Assembly: GCA_030159075.1 (NCBI GenBank)
Contig: BROG01000029.1
Coordinates: 310,001 to 374,000, forward strand
Direction: 5' to 3'
DNA length: 64,000 nucleotides
Origin: Atrina japonica
Lineage: Eukaryota; Mollusca; Bivalvia; Pterioida; Pinnidae
Shown here one piece after another: positions 1-14,300 of the stretch. Every line of letters begins with the position of its first letter. The stretch's first letter is position 1. Both the position numbers and the translations under genes were made by a program. The notes beneath the pieces were generated by a model. That model had not been told where the DNA came from, did not search any database, and was given only the letters and a program-made list of their open reading frames with translations.

Positions 1-57
1 TTGTTTATGTCATTGTGTAAGTAATGTGTACATGTCTATGTACAGGTGTCGTTTCTG

Positions 58-333
58 CCATAATGGCAAAGAAATTACTTGGAGTATACTCAGACTGGTA
101 AAATCAACAAAGGGGAATAACTCATGTTATCCTAGGTGAAGAAATAACTTGGTTATGGCTCAGACAAATAAAATCAACAAAGGGGAATAACTTGGGTGAA
201 TCTAGTTGAAGAAATGACATGGATATGGCTCAGACAAATAGATTCAACAATGGGGAATAACCCAGGTGATCCTAGGTGAAGAAAGGACTTAGATATGGCT
301 CAGACAAATAAAACCAAAAAGGGGAATAGCTCA
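58..333. repeat. Minisatellite, about 60-bp unit
   Basis: Four to five diverged copies of a unit reading roughly 'gaagaaataacttggttatg', then 'gctcagacaaataaaatc', then 'aacaaaggggaataac'. Single dispersed relatives occur near 48608 and, inverted, near 62460-62540, so the unit is a genome-wide repeat rather than a local feature. No coding potential is seen. Confidence 0.75.
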
Positions 334-751
334 TGAAAAGGATCATTGAAGTGCATTTTTTTCAATCTGTAACATTTTAAGTGAAAAAATGACTTCCATA
401 TGGCTTGGACACATAACTGAACAAAGTAAAATAACTCTAGAAATAAGGGTGGTAGGAGTGCAGTTTTGTATTCAACATTCAGTCTACAGTAATGGGACGT
501 CATAACTATTCGTCACGTACATTATTTTCTTCTTTGTTTTACATAAAACCAACAATTTTTTAAACGGCCACAGAATCCACTAATTTAAACAATATTTCAA
601 ATATTTTATATTTACATGGAGGAAATTCAATTCATATTTTAAATCTTTTGGAAATTTAGATATACTCTTTGTTTATTTTGAATAAATAAGGATTCTGTGG
701 AGGATAAAAATATTCAGGTAAATTTTGACATTTTATTAGACTGAAAGAGTA

Positions 752-1149
752 CTGGCTCAGTTGGTAGTGCACTTGACTCTTGATCGTGAAGTAGTGAGTT
801 CGCGCTCGACCTCTTCGGATCGTGGTCCCGAAGTAGTGTTGTTCGAAAGTCTAGCCGTAAGTGCGACAGGTTGGAAGCCCTTCACCTTTGGTCCTTCGGA
901 TGAGACAGTAAAAACTCAAGGTCTGTGTCGCAGTAGGTGTCGGCACGTTATTTTAGAGAAATTATCCTCATGTACTGTTCAATGGCCGTATGAGTTGTGG
1001 ATTTTACGAGCATAGGCCAAAATTTGAAGCTCTTCACCGTGATGTCATATTGGTGAAGCAGTCAGAATAGATTCTGTAAATATGAGTGAAATATTCTTGA
1101 GTGGGACAACTTAAAAATTATCTGTGCAACCTAAAAAACAAACAAATAA
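752..1149 (+). mobile_element. tRNA-derived SINE, family 1, with target duplication
   Basis: The head resembles a tRNA, with an A-box-like 'tggctcagttggta' and a B-box-like 'gagttcgcgctcg'. A shared body follows ('gagacagtaaaaact', 'gtcgcagtaggtgtcggcac') and a tail 'attcttgagtgggac' ends in an A-rich run. It is flanked by a perfect 12-bp direct repeat ACTGAAAGAGTA at 740-751 and 1150-1161, which marks a retrotransposed insertion. At about 400 bp it is the longest of three copies here (see 2958-3221 and 25683-25901). Confidence 0.85.
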
Positions 1150-1161
1150 ACTGAAAGAGTA

Positions 1162-2322
1162 AAATTGTACAGAATTTACAAAATTGTACTCTGAGGTTTT
1201 GGGGAATATTGTGAAAATAAAGTGTAAAAATCCTATTTTTTGAGATTTTTAAACAGAGGCTATAAAGATATTGTTTTCAGAATTGGTGTCAAATTCTGGT
1301 ATGCGAGTTTTACACAAAAGTGGATTTTACCAGCAAATTTAAAAAGTTGTTGGTTTTATATTCTATTCTAAAAAAAAAGAAAAAGGTAGTAACATAAAAT
1401 TAATTATGTAATTAAGTGAAGATGAATCTATTTTGTTTTATATGTCCCTAGCTGATGACTGCACTGTAAGAGAAACTTGTAACTTTGTTCAAGTAAAAAA
1501 ATAGGGTGACTCTAGGAGAAGAAATGTAAAAATAACAATAATTTTGACGTTTTATTTTTGATATATATGTGTCCCATGACTGTACTGTAAATATGTTGTG
1601 TTAAATATCTGATAAAAAAAAAATAGGGTGACTGGGCTGGAGGCCTTTATATAAAATAAACACTTAAGTGATAGATATATATGTCCCATGACTATACATG
1701 TACTTTAAGATGTATATCTTCAAAAAATGTTGTGACTCTAGGTGTAAAAATTGGTTATGACCTCCACAAAGGAAATTCAACAAAGGGAGACTGATTAGGA
1801 AGATATGGCCCTGACAAAGCAATAGAGCAGAACATGATGAGATAATCCCCCAGCCCTGGTCCTATGGGTATTTAACTAAAAAAAATCTGTAAATTCAGTA
1901 TTTATTTGTTTAGGTTTATACATTTTGAACGTGATGCTTTTATAGTTCTTTTTTCGCCGAGCGCATATTGAAAATAATACTATTTATAATGCATGGTATT
2001 TGTTCAGTTAATAGAAATATAAGTATTTTATGATCAAAAGCTAATGAATATTGCTTTCAAATATTGACCAAACCTACAGAGACAGAGAGAGAGAGAGAGT
2101 ATCTTAGTCAGTTACATAAGGTCCTGGACTTTTTATGTAGCTTATATGCAACCGAAAAGGTTAATTCTAAAATTGTCTTCCTGGATCACTTTTGACATGA
2201 CCCCTTTGACGTTTGCTGGCCACACACCTCCATATTCCTTGCATGGGATTGGTTGATTTAGAAATTAACCTTGATTTAGAAGGTCACTTTTAACCATAGT
2301 CGCGCCGACTGCTACAACCAGA
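1162..2322. other. Upstream region of ACMSD, no gene seen
   Basis: AT-rich sequence with three loosely repeated blocks containing 'tatgtcccatgactgtactgtaa' (about 1440-1740). No ORF of note. It should contain the ACMSD promoter and 5' UTR, but no core motif is convincing. A 'gagagagaga' run lies at about 2085. Confidence 0.5.
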
Positions 2323-5300
2323 ATGAAAATTGACATTCACAGTCATATTTTACCTGAAAGTTGGCCGAATCTTAAAGAGGTAAGGAGAATGCAATGTTTA
2401 TTAACAATGCAAGGAATATAGATAATCTGTAATCGAGTTCCGTTTTGAATGTGCAACTGCAAGGCCGAGTGTGCAAAGATACACGATACGGTCGGAACTA
2501 AAATGGAACCTCTATCTGTCAAACATGCACACTTGCAGCTGTAACTATAGGATATATTGTTGACCTACTAGACAACCCATTATATATCGATCGATACATA
2601 TGTAGGGACAGAGTGCATTCCACCTTCCTAAATAAAAATAAATGCGTACTGAGTTAATAACGTTGTGTTTACAGTGATTGACGTGTCATGTTCAGGTAAT
2701 GATTATGTGTGAATTTAATTCTACAATGCGTGAGATAAATCTGAATGTAGCAACTGATCATGTTGGTCTAAAGTAGAGTGATCATGTCACCTGTAGATTG
2801 TCCTGGCTTTCCTGTTACAAGCACATACCTATATAATAACTCCTAAGATATTTAAAGGTAAGAATTCCGTTCGCACCCCCACTCTACTTACCTCAGAATG
2901 AATTGAAATGGATATATAAACTTTTCCAATATCCCGAATGACACATTCAAATAAGTCTTGTTTGTTTGTTGTTTAATGTCCCACTCAAGAACCTTTCACT
3001 CATATGGAGACGTCGCCAAATGCTAGTGAAGGACTGCAAATTTTGACCTATGTCGACACCTACGACCAATGAGAAGTGAGGGTTATTTAACGTCCTGTTA
3101 CACAGGACTTCGGTTTTTACTGTCTCAGTGTGAAGGACAGGAAACCTGCCACCAACTGGACTCAAACTCACAACCTCATGATCAAGAGTTGAGCGTGCCC
3201 ATGACTGAGCCAGGCCAGCTCCATTCAAATAAGTCAGTTTCAGAGTCACTGTATAATGTCCTCCACACAAATATATATATATATAAATATATATATACAC
3301 ATATACACTTGGATAGGTGAGATAATTTTCAGAATCAGGTTGAGTGTCTAAAAGGAACTCTTTCCTTTCATAGATTACAGTTCATATTTGGTGGTCACTG
3401 AAGGCGACAACTAGTGCTGATCTAAAATTTCACTTTAATTGACCCAACACTAACCCCTGACTTTAGCCTTTGAAAAAGTTCACTGCATACATGTAGCCTA
3501 AATGTCGCCATTATTCTGTGTTTACTTGCTACTTTATCATCTGTCATGTGGTCAGTGCTTGATCAATTGTTAGATATGTTCTGATTGGCTGCATTCAACA
3601 GTAGTTGTCGCCAATGGAAAATTATGCCACAAAATCAAATATACAGCCCAAATCTGTCAAGGTGTATGAGGAATGAAGTGGATCAGAAAACCTTGACATT
3701 GGAAAGAGATCCTGTGTGACGTTTCATAGATGTGTTATGTGAAAGATTCATTACATCAGTCAGTCCCTAGCACAGGTTAACTCTTCTGGCAATTCACCTA
3801 TAACAGGTTATGTCTCAATATAAGTGAAAATGTTGTGGTTGGACATCAAACAAAAACTACAGGATTTTGTTGTACACGTCTTAAATATTGCATGCGTCAT
3901 TATGCTTATATTTTAGAGATATGGGTATGGAGGATGGATAAAACTGGAACACAAATGTGGACGGACAGACATGATGAATACAGAGGGAAAATTTTTCCGG
4001 ACAATCGAGGATAATTGCTGGTCACCAGAAACTAGGATTAAAGAAATGGATGACACAGGTATTGGTTGTTCATTTTGAAACAGTCTGATCCTCAAATAAC
4101 AGTTTGAGCATGTTTTACATGTTTTATTCTTAAATATGTGATGTCACTTGTTGTGACCAGGACATTTTGTGACTTTCATATCATTTTGTTACCTTGCTAA
4201 TCTAAGGGACCTCGTCATATCATTTTGTTACCTTGCTTATCTAAGGGACTTCGTGACTTCTTCCCATAATTCCTCATTCTTAAAGTTTGTGTTGATTATC
4301 AGTGAGAAGTAATACAAAAAATAATCCACAAATATAAGTGGTAAGTTTTACATTTGTTTTGTTAGATTGAATTTCATTTTAGTAAGTGATTTCATTACGT
4401 ACAACTGTATTTCTACAGGTGTCACTGTTCAAGCTCTATCTACAGTACCTGTCATGTTTAGTTACTGGGTAAGTACGGTGTTGTTCAAAAAGTGAGTTCC
4501 TATGTGGGTTAGTATATACATGTAACTGTCATATCTCTTTATCCAATCAACTGTTTGTCTAGTATATACATGTAACTGTCATATCTCTTTATCCAATCAA
4601 CTGTTTGTCTGCCCATCTCCTTTGTTGTTTTACTCAATCTCCTTCTTTCTGTCTATCATTATCTACAATACCTTAGCATCCTATCATGTCTCCTTCTTTC
4701 TGTCTATCATTATCTACAATACCTTAGCATTCTATCATGTCTCCTTCTTTCTATCTATCATAGTCGCCACAATGCCTTTCAGTATTTCCTTTGTCAGTTT
4801 GAGCGAAAATTTTGACGATCTTTGAATCCTTCAATGCGATGGAATGTAAATAATGTCTGTTCAATACATTTACTTTTTGTTTTGATATTTTTTTTTTGAT
4901 AAGTTTTTGACACATTTTGAGATGTGCAGTCAGCCATTTAAATGAAAATTATAAACCACCTTATTGTCTTTAATATTGTTTTAAGTATGATGACTTTTTA
5001 TTCATTGGAAAATTATGAAGGTGGTTAAAGTTTTGGACAGATAAAAAATACACACTAAAACTGTTTGTCCTCCCATCTTGATCTCTTGGCATAAGAAGAG
5101 GGGTGGTATCTTTTTGGTCTATATATACTAACAGGGGGCTCTATGACTGAGTCAGGCTAGAGTATCACACTTTGGTCCATGAAGTCTCTCATCTCTTGTC
5201 AGAGTAGGTTCAAGTCCCGTTGGAACCTCAGTTGACTTTGTGAGAAAGTTTGTCAGTTTACTTGCAGATGGCTGTGGTCTTTTCTCGTGTACATGTAACC

Positions 5301-8300
5301 TGGTTCTCCCTTCATTGTTCAAAACTAGTCGCCATCATATGACTGGAAGATCGTTAATCAAAATTCTATTAATCTCGGCCGACGATATTCTTCTTCAAGG
5401 CAAAACCAGAGGATACCCTTGATTTGTCACAACTATTGAACAATGATATTGCTGCGACAGTTAAGAAATATCCGAAAAGATTCGTCGGTTTTGGCACAGT
5501 ACCCATGCAAGCTCCAGATCTAGCAGTTCAGGAGCTGATTAGGTGTAAGAAGGAGTTAGGTAAGTAAAGAAAAACAGCCTAAAGTCTTAGTTAAGTAGAA
5601 CACCTCTTAAATCATGTATAGCAGAACAGATGGACTCTTTTATATTAACAAGATAGACTAGTCCAAACAGATCTTCAAGAGCCAATGAATGAATGTCATT
5701 TGAATCAGCCAAGTATTCATCTTTTTAACATACTGGTAATTATTCGTGTAGACCCTTTTGATCAAGGTATTACTGGTTATCTGAATGGAAAACCTTAAGG
5801 ATATTATATATTTTTTTCAGTTTATAAACATAGATAAAAGAAGTGAGAATTGGACGTATTCCTAAATGTTTTTTTTCCTGATCTCTAGCAGCAAGTCTTG
5901 TTAGTTAATATTTATTACATTAAATACACATATGATGTTTATCACAGCAAATACATGATGTTTTTCACATTAAATATGCATATAATGTTTATTACAATAA
6001 ATACACATATGATGTTTATTACTGTAAATACACAGATAATGTTTATAACAATAAATACACAGATAATGTTTATTACAATAAATACACAGATGATGTTTAT
6101 AACTAAAACACGTAATAACTCTGTAAATACACAGATAACGTACTCCCTTTGTACCCTTACTTTATAACAATACTTAAATACACAGATAATGTTTATAACA
6201 ATAAATACACAGGTATTGTTTATTACAATAAATACACAGATGATGTTTATTACTGTAAATGCACAGATAATGTTTATTACTGTAAATGCACAGATACTGT
6301 TTATTACAATAAATACACAGATAATGTTTATAACAATAAATACACATAATGTTTATTACAATAAATACACAGATGATGTTTATTACAATAAATACACAGA
6401 TAATGTTTATAACAATAAATACACAGGTAATGTTTATTACAATAAATACACAGGTAATGTTTATGACAATAAATACACAGGTATTGTTTATTACAATAAA
6501 TACACAGATAATGTTTATTACAATAAATACACAGGTAATGTTTATGACAATAAATACACAGGTTTTGTTTATTACCATAAACTTTGGCAAACACAGATAA
6601 TGATCACTTTGACAAACTTTTTATTACAATAAATACACAGATAACGAGTCTAAATATTTTATAACAAGTAAATACACAGGTAATGTTTTTATTACACCTA
6701 ATATAAATACACAGATAATGTTTATTACAATAAATACACAGATAATGTTTATTACTGTAAATGCACAGATAATGTTTATTACAATAAATACAAAGATAAT
6801 GTTTATTACTGTAAATGCACAGATGATGTTTATTACAATAAATACAAAGATAATGTTTATTACTGTAAATGCACAGATAATGTTTATTACAATAAATACA
6901 CAGATAATGTTTATTACTGTAAATGCACAGATAATGTTTATTACAATAAATACACAGATGATGTTTATTACAATAAATACACAGATAATGTTTATTACTG
7001 TAAATGCACAGATAATGTTTATTACTGTAAATGCACAGATAATGTTTATTACCGTAAATACACAGATAATGTTTATTACCATAAATACACAGATAATGTT
7101 TATTACCATAAATACACAGATAATGTTTATTACAATAAATACACAGATGATGTTTATTACTGTAAATGCACAGATAATGTTTATTATAATAAATACACAG
7201 ATAATGTTTATTACAATAAATACACAGATAATGTTTATTACAATAAATACACAGATAATGTTTATTACTGTAAATACACAGATAATGTTTATCATTACAT
7301 AAGTTATTAAGTTGTTATGTATTTGTGACATCTGTCATTGGTGTTGGTGTGTTTACAGAGCTTGATTTAATGTTTCATTTTTTTTTCCAAAAAATACAAA
7401 AAATGTACTAGCCCCATCAAACTTGTACTAGCCCACATATAACTCCAAAGAAATCATTCTATAATATAATTTAGATACTAGATACTTTATCAAGTAGCGA
7501 CTGTGATCTGTCTCTGCTGAACAACCAACTTTTACACATGAGGACTAGACAGCAGATGAAATCGATTATTTTGTAAGATTTACATATGTGTGTAATAATT
7601 ATTGAATAGAGTACTTATCTTTATGTCCTTCACTGGACAATGGGGCCAGTACAGATGAGAAATCTACTGGCCCATCTTTTTATTTACTGGCCATGGGCTA
7701 GTGGGCCAGTGTTAATTTGAACCCTGCTTTATGTCGGGTTTTTTATACATGATCATATGGTAAATGATTTTGCATTTATAGTGGTATAACGATGTAACAT
7801 GCCTGTGATATTGGTATAGTTTTGTTGTTTTTTATGTATAATGAAGTGATGACATTATTTGTTTTTATACCTCTAATACGTATCTTTACTTCTGATTAGT
7901 CAAAACTGTATCACATGATCTAAAACATTTTTTCATGTCACCCTGTTTTTTTTTTCCCCAAAAATACAAAACATTTATGTGGCCCACTCTCAATGGTGAT
8001 TTATGTCATCCTCTTCTGCGCATGTGTGAAATGGATGTGCATACGCCCATCTTTTTATTTTTCTAGTAGCCTATGTGGTAATTAGGTGTAACCTCTAGCA
8101 GATAAAATGTCCATTTCATAACACATAGATTACTTGATGCAGACTGCCTCTCTAGTGGACAAATATTCATGTCAACTCAAAACAAGGGCAATAATTGTAT
8201 AATGTCAATGTGTTTATATTGTTCTAAGTCACATTAAGTAGCACTGGCATTTTCTGGTGTCAAATGTTTTTATATTGTTTATGTTTTGAAGTCGTGGCAT

Positions 8301-11300
8301 TTCTTTGAAGTCAATCTAACTAAACCATTTTATGTTACAAAGTAACGGTACTGACTTTTCTCTGATGTCAATTTAATTATATAGTTTTATGTTATTAAGT
8401 ATCGGTAGTGACATTTTTCTGATGTCAATGTATATCTATTGTTACTGGGTAAGTACCAGTAGTGGATTTCTTTGATGTCAATGTAATTATATCATTTTAT
8501 GTTATAAAGTATCGGTAGTGACATTTTTGTGATGTCAATGTATATACATGTATATTATTTTATGTTATATCAAGTAGCAGCTGTGATCTATCTCTGCTGA
8601 GACATAACGTTGACTGTTCATCAGTAAACGTTTTATTCATTTTCAGGATTTCCTGCAATACAGATTGGTTCCCATGTCAACGACTGGAATCTGGATGCAG
8701 AAGAATTAAGACCAATATTTGCTGTAAGTCTTAATCATAGTTTAATTATATCTTCTGTTAAAATCTCGTAATCTGATTGGTTGAGAGAGATGTGAAAATT
8801 TTCAGTGTTACTCGCTCATTTAACAAAGATAAAGAAACCAGGGTAACGTTCCCAAAAATGTCACATATGCCAATGTTATGCATGTACAGGTTGTCCCAGT
8901 GAACCAAGGTGACATTCCAAAAAATGTCACATGTGCCAACATTATGCATGTACGATTTGTCCCAGTGAGAGCTTTTCAATGTAGCCAAAATGTTTGTAGA
9001 CTATTTGTTTTTGTATTTTTATCTTGCTGGTTAATCGTTGATATGTAAAATATCTATGGCAATACATGTACATGATAACGCAAACAAATATGACACTCAG
9101 TGTAATAAAATAAATACTACATTCATGAGAGGATGATGTGGATTTTCCGTCCGCTGATTGGTTGTAACTATGGCAATTTGTATTGATAAATCCGAGTATC
9201 AATCAAAGAAGCGTTACTTTCATTGATTCGACAGTCCAGAAGGCCGTGGATTGTTATGTTGCCCTCTCATGCTTCTTTTCTTTTCCTGTTTGTGTAAGCG
9301 CATGAGACTGGATGAAACAAATGCATAAACCAATGAAAAAGCAGCTCTCATTTAACCATAACTTTTAATCATTCATGAAAGTAGTGGAAATTGTCACCCC
9401 GAGGAAATACATTGTCAACCAAGGCGAGTTATTTTATCATTCTTTGCGTCGTTTTTAATCTTAAGCCTCAGTCAAGGCTGACTCCAGCAGATATATTTGA
9501 CAATGATGTATCAATGCTGTCAAATCATTAATTTCGGCTGTTGTTTCACTCCATTCCAGTCTGCATCGAGTAATTTATGAGTTATGAAACAGACATTTTA
9601 TGTACTAGATGTTACACCTAATTACCACATAGCCTACTAGGAAAAAAAATGAACCATACGCGCATCCATTTCTGTGTACGAGAGGGTGACATAAATCGCC
9701 ATAGAGGGTGACATAAATGTTGCAGGGTGACATGAAGAAATGTTTTAAAGCACATGATACTGTTTTGACTAATCAAAAGTAAAGGTATATATTAGAGGTA
9801 TAATAAAAGGATTTATCAGTCCAAAGAAACATGATATTCACCTCGGTCAATATTGTGCTTCTTTGGACTGATAAATCCTTATATCACCCTCAACCAAAGA
9901 CGATAATTGTATATTTCCACCCCTCAGAAAGCATTGTTGACCTTGGCTTTGCCTTGGTCCACAATGCTTCCTTGGGGTGAAAATATGCAATATCACCCTC
10001 TCATGAATGTAATATATCATTTTCATTATGTTACAGTTCAATGAATTATGATTTACCAGACATCAATTATTATGTACCAGATTACAGGAACATGTTTTCA
10101 TCTATAATATATTTTTTTCAATATATTTTGTCAAATACATAGGCTGCTGAAGAACATGATGTGGCCATTTTCATCCATCCTTGGGACATGGAACAATCGG
10201 GAAGAATGAAGAAATACTGGTTACCATGGCTAGTTGGTATGTATAGGTAATCACCTGAGAGATTACATATTACATGTGACATATTTTTTACACTTACAAC
10301 AGTTTTACAAAGAAACAGGACATATATCAGTAACTTACAGTGAAATCAGGTCAGGGCTTAATATCACTACACAGAGGTTGTATGTAGACCTAAGTTATTT
10401 TTTTATGTGCTATAATTTGTCTGTGTAAATGTAGCAAGTAAATGTATTCATAAACTTTCAAGATCTTATTTGAAAATACCTTAAGATTTAGGGTAACTTT
10501 GATAAACAAGTCTTAAGATGAAAAAAAAACTTATGACTTAGGAGTAACAATGCCCCAGATCTCCTAATTACTAATGTTGTTTACAATATAATCTATTATC
10601 TGGGATTGTATTAAAGTTTTATCTATTCTGAGCTTTTTCTGAAGTCATTTTGCCATTTTATCTATTCTGAGCTTTTTCTGAAGTCATTTTGCCGTTTTAT
10701 CTATTCTGAGCTTTTTCTGAAGTCCTTTTGCCGTTTTATCTATTCTGAGCTTTTTCTGAAGTCCTTTTGCCGTTTTATCTATTCTGAGCTTTTTCTGAAG
10801 TCATTTTGCCGTTTTATCTATTCTGAGCTTTTTCTGAAGTCCTTTTGCCGTTTTATCTATTCTGAGCTATTTCTGAAGTCATTTTGCCGTTTTATCTATT
10901 CTGAGCTTTTTCTGAAGTTTTTTTGCCGTTTTATCTATTCTGAGCTATTTTTGAAGTTGTTTTGTTGCAATGTTATGTATTCTAAGGTTGTTTTATATTT
11001 TCTAAGGATTCATTCTCAATATTTTTAGTTTGTTCTTTTATTATATCATTGTGCATACAGAAATAAACATCTTTTTTATTTTATTCAATGTATTGTGCCC
11101 AAAGAAATGTTGCAAATTTGTCTTTATTCCACAGCTCTCATAGGCGATATTTTTTATATGGCGAGAATTTTGTTTACCCAGTTCTCTGTAATTGTGTTGT
11201 TGTTTTATTTGTTTTTAGGTATGCCAAGTGAGACAGCCACAGCAATATGTTGTATGTTGATGGGGGGTGTATTAGAGCAATTTCCAAAATTGAAAGTCTG

Positions 11301-14300
11301 TTTTGCACATGGGGGTAAGAAAAATTTTGTTGACCTTATTCTGATAATGGCTACAAATCATTTGGTCTTTGATGCACAAGCATATTATTTGAAGATCAGG
11401 GCTTAGATTAATCAAAGGTCTAAGACTTACTATCTTAGAAACATGGTTTCTGGTACTGCAGGAAATTGATACTTAAAATTAAATATTGTACATCAACCAC
11501 TGATTTCCTCGTGATGTTTAGGTCAGGTTTTCTACCTGATAAAATTAAATGTTTCTCGAACACAAAATTGAGCACCTGTCAGGAGTTGCTATCAACTCTA
11601 ATATTGGCAGTGGGTGACCGCTAATTTCCATTAATTTTTTCATTAATTATACAACCGATCATATTTTTATATAAATGTATTTTGTATTAACAATAATCAA
11701 AGTGAAGAAATTAATGTTTACTGTAACTAAATATTGTCTTGAATGTGCCATTTACAAAATTTATCTGAAAGTGTGTCAAATCACGAGGGTTCAGGTTTTT
11801 AATGAATTAGTTTTTACTTACACTCCTCAATGCACTAGGTTGAAAGATGTGTGAAAGTCTAGTTTTGTTAACATTTGAGTTCTCACCATTTCATTTACAG
11901 GTGGTGCATTTCCCTTCACTGTTGGGCGTATCCAGCATGGCTACAATGTCCGGCCAGATCTGTGTGCTACAGATTGTAAAACTCCCCCAAGGAATTTTCT
12001 GGGAAAGTTTTATACAGATTCACTTGTCCATGATGCTACTGCACTTAAACTCCTAGTTGATGTCATCGGAAAGGTGAAGCTTTTTAATGTGTGTGTGTGT
12101 TTGTGTTTTATGTGTTTGTGTGTGTGTTTATGAGTACTGTATGTGTTTTTATGTTTGTGTTTTTATGTATTTGTTGTGTGTATGTGTAAGTATGTGTTTG
12201 TGTATGTGTTTTTGCATTTGTGTTTATGTGTGTGTGTGTTTATGAGTATTGTGTGTGTTTTTATGTGTTTATGTGTATATGTTTTTGTATTTGTGTGTGT
12301 TTGTGTGTGTGTTTATATATGTGCTGCATTCTGAAATTGCTAGATCACCAATTATAGAAAATGTTTCCCTTTAATTAGGGCCCAGAATGTGATGATGTGG
12401 GACCCTTAATAGTTTTCACTGTGTCTGTTCATCTGTCTGTTCATCTGTCTGTCAACAATTGTTGTAATTGCTTTAAATTTCTCATCAGATTTCAACCAAA
12501 TTGATATGGAAGGTGACTAGGGGCAATACCTTGTTCAAACCCTTGACTTAGTTTTTGCCGATGAACTTCTTGTTAGTGCTCTCATTTCTATGCTTCTCAA
12601 TGGATTTCAACCAAAGTGATATGGAAGGTATACATGTATATGGGAAATACTGTGATCAAAAAATGAGCGCCATCAAGTAATTTTTGTGGATGTTAAATGT
12701 CCTTAACTTAGTTTTTCTCTTTTAACTTATTATTAGCACTCTCTACCCTATATTCATCAATGGAAAATGTATATGGGAAATTTCTTGATGAAGTTAAAAA
12801 GAGCACCGATATTTTATCAGATCTCTAAAAAAAAGTTGTCAGTTTGCCTCTTATAGGAGTTATTATGTCCCCCAAACGCAGTGGGGGGACATTATGTGTT
12901 TGCTCGGTTTTTTAAACTTCACAAGGATATTACTGAGGGTGAGATGTAGTGTACCTGACCTGAGAAAAAGTCACATGACCGAATGGTGGCTTCTGATTGG
13001 TCAAGCTTTTAAACTTTATATCTTAATAAACGCTTGAACGATCCTTACCACACTTCACATGGATATTACAGAGGGTCAGTTGAAGTATATCTGACTGTCC
13101 GTTTTCCGAAAAACCAAGGCTTCTGATTAGTCATAATTTCAGAATTGTCTGATTTTGATGAAATTTGGAATTCATTGGTATGAAAGGATTGCGACTTCAA
13201 TCGTTTGGGTTTCGTTGCCGTCTATGGCAAACTGAGGCTTCTGATTGGTTGAAATTTCAAAATTGTCTGATTTTGATGAAATTTGGAATTTATAGGTATC
13301 AAGGGATTGCGATTTTAATTGTATGGGTTTCTTGGTTGTCTGGCAAACCGAGGTTTCTGGATGGTCTAAATATCAAAATTGTCTGATTTTGATGAAATTA
13401 CGGAATTTATAGGTATCAAGGGATTGCAGTTTGAATCGTATGAGTTTCGTTACCATCGATGACAAAAATCGAGGCTTCTGATTGGTTAAAATTTAAACAT
13501 TGTCCGATTTTGATGAAATTTGGAATTTATAGGTATCTTGGGATTGCAATTTGAATCGTATGAGTTTCGTTGTCATCTATGGCAAACCGAGGCTTTTGAT
13601 TGGTTGAAATTTAAACATTGTCCGATTTTGATTAAATTTAGAATTTATGGGTATCGAGGGATTGTGATTTAAATGGTATGGATTTCATTGTCATCTGTAG
13701 CAGACTGAGGCTTCTGATTGGTCAGAATTTAAATGTCCGATTTTTATGAAATTTTGAATTTATGGGTATCAGCGATTGCGATTTCAGCCTTATGGCTTTT
13801 ATTCCTCAAAACCTGTGAAGAACAATTGCAGTTTTGTATGTAATAAATGTTGGTTGATATCAACACGACTTGTTCCAAAGTTTGGGGGACATCATGTAAC
13901 TGAACCCTGTTACAATTAGCCCTTGTTTCCTTTTTAAATTTGATTTTGATATTTTAGCTTTTATAAACTATTATTTGCAAAAATCTCTATAAAATGTGAA
14001 TGCTCCATATAGGAGTTATTTTCCTTTTATGGTTGATCTGTCATGTTTTGGTTTATTTTAAAAGCTAAAATGACATAAATCTTAACCCTTTGAACCCTGG
14101 AGGCCGGAAAACCGGCCATAACATAAACGCCTGTATACCCTGGTGGCCGTTTTTCTGGCCGGGAAGTCATTCCGTTATTTAGAATTTTCTAAAGCTCTCA
14201 CTGACCAATCAGAACTCCTATAACATCTTGTATTTGATAAATCATGCTTCCAGTGAAACTGTAGAACATTTCTAGAATCATTGCTCGGTAATTTGGCTAA

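Noticed and set aside
6174..7331. Long open frames on both strands at 6174-6590, 6189-6632, 6624-7331 and 6718-7302
   Set aside because: They are products of the 27-bp (9-codon) minisatellite; all frames are open and encode the same 9-residue iteration, with no splice or start logic.
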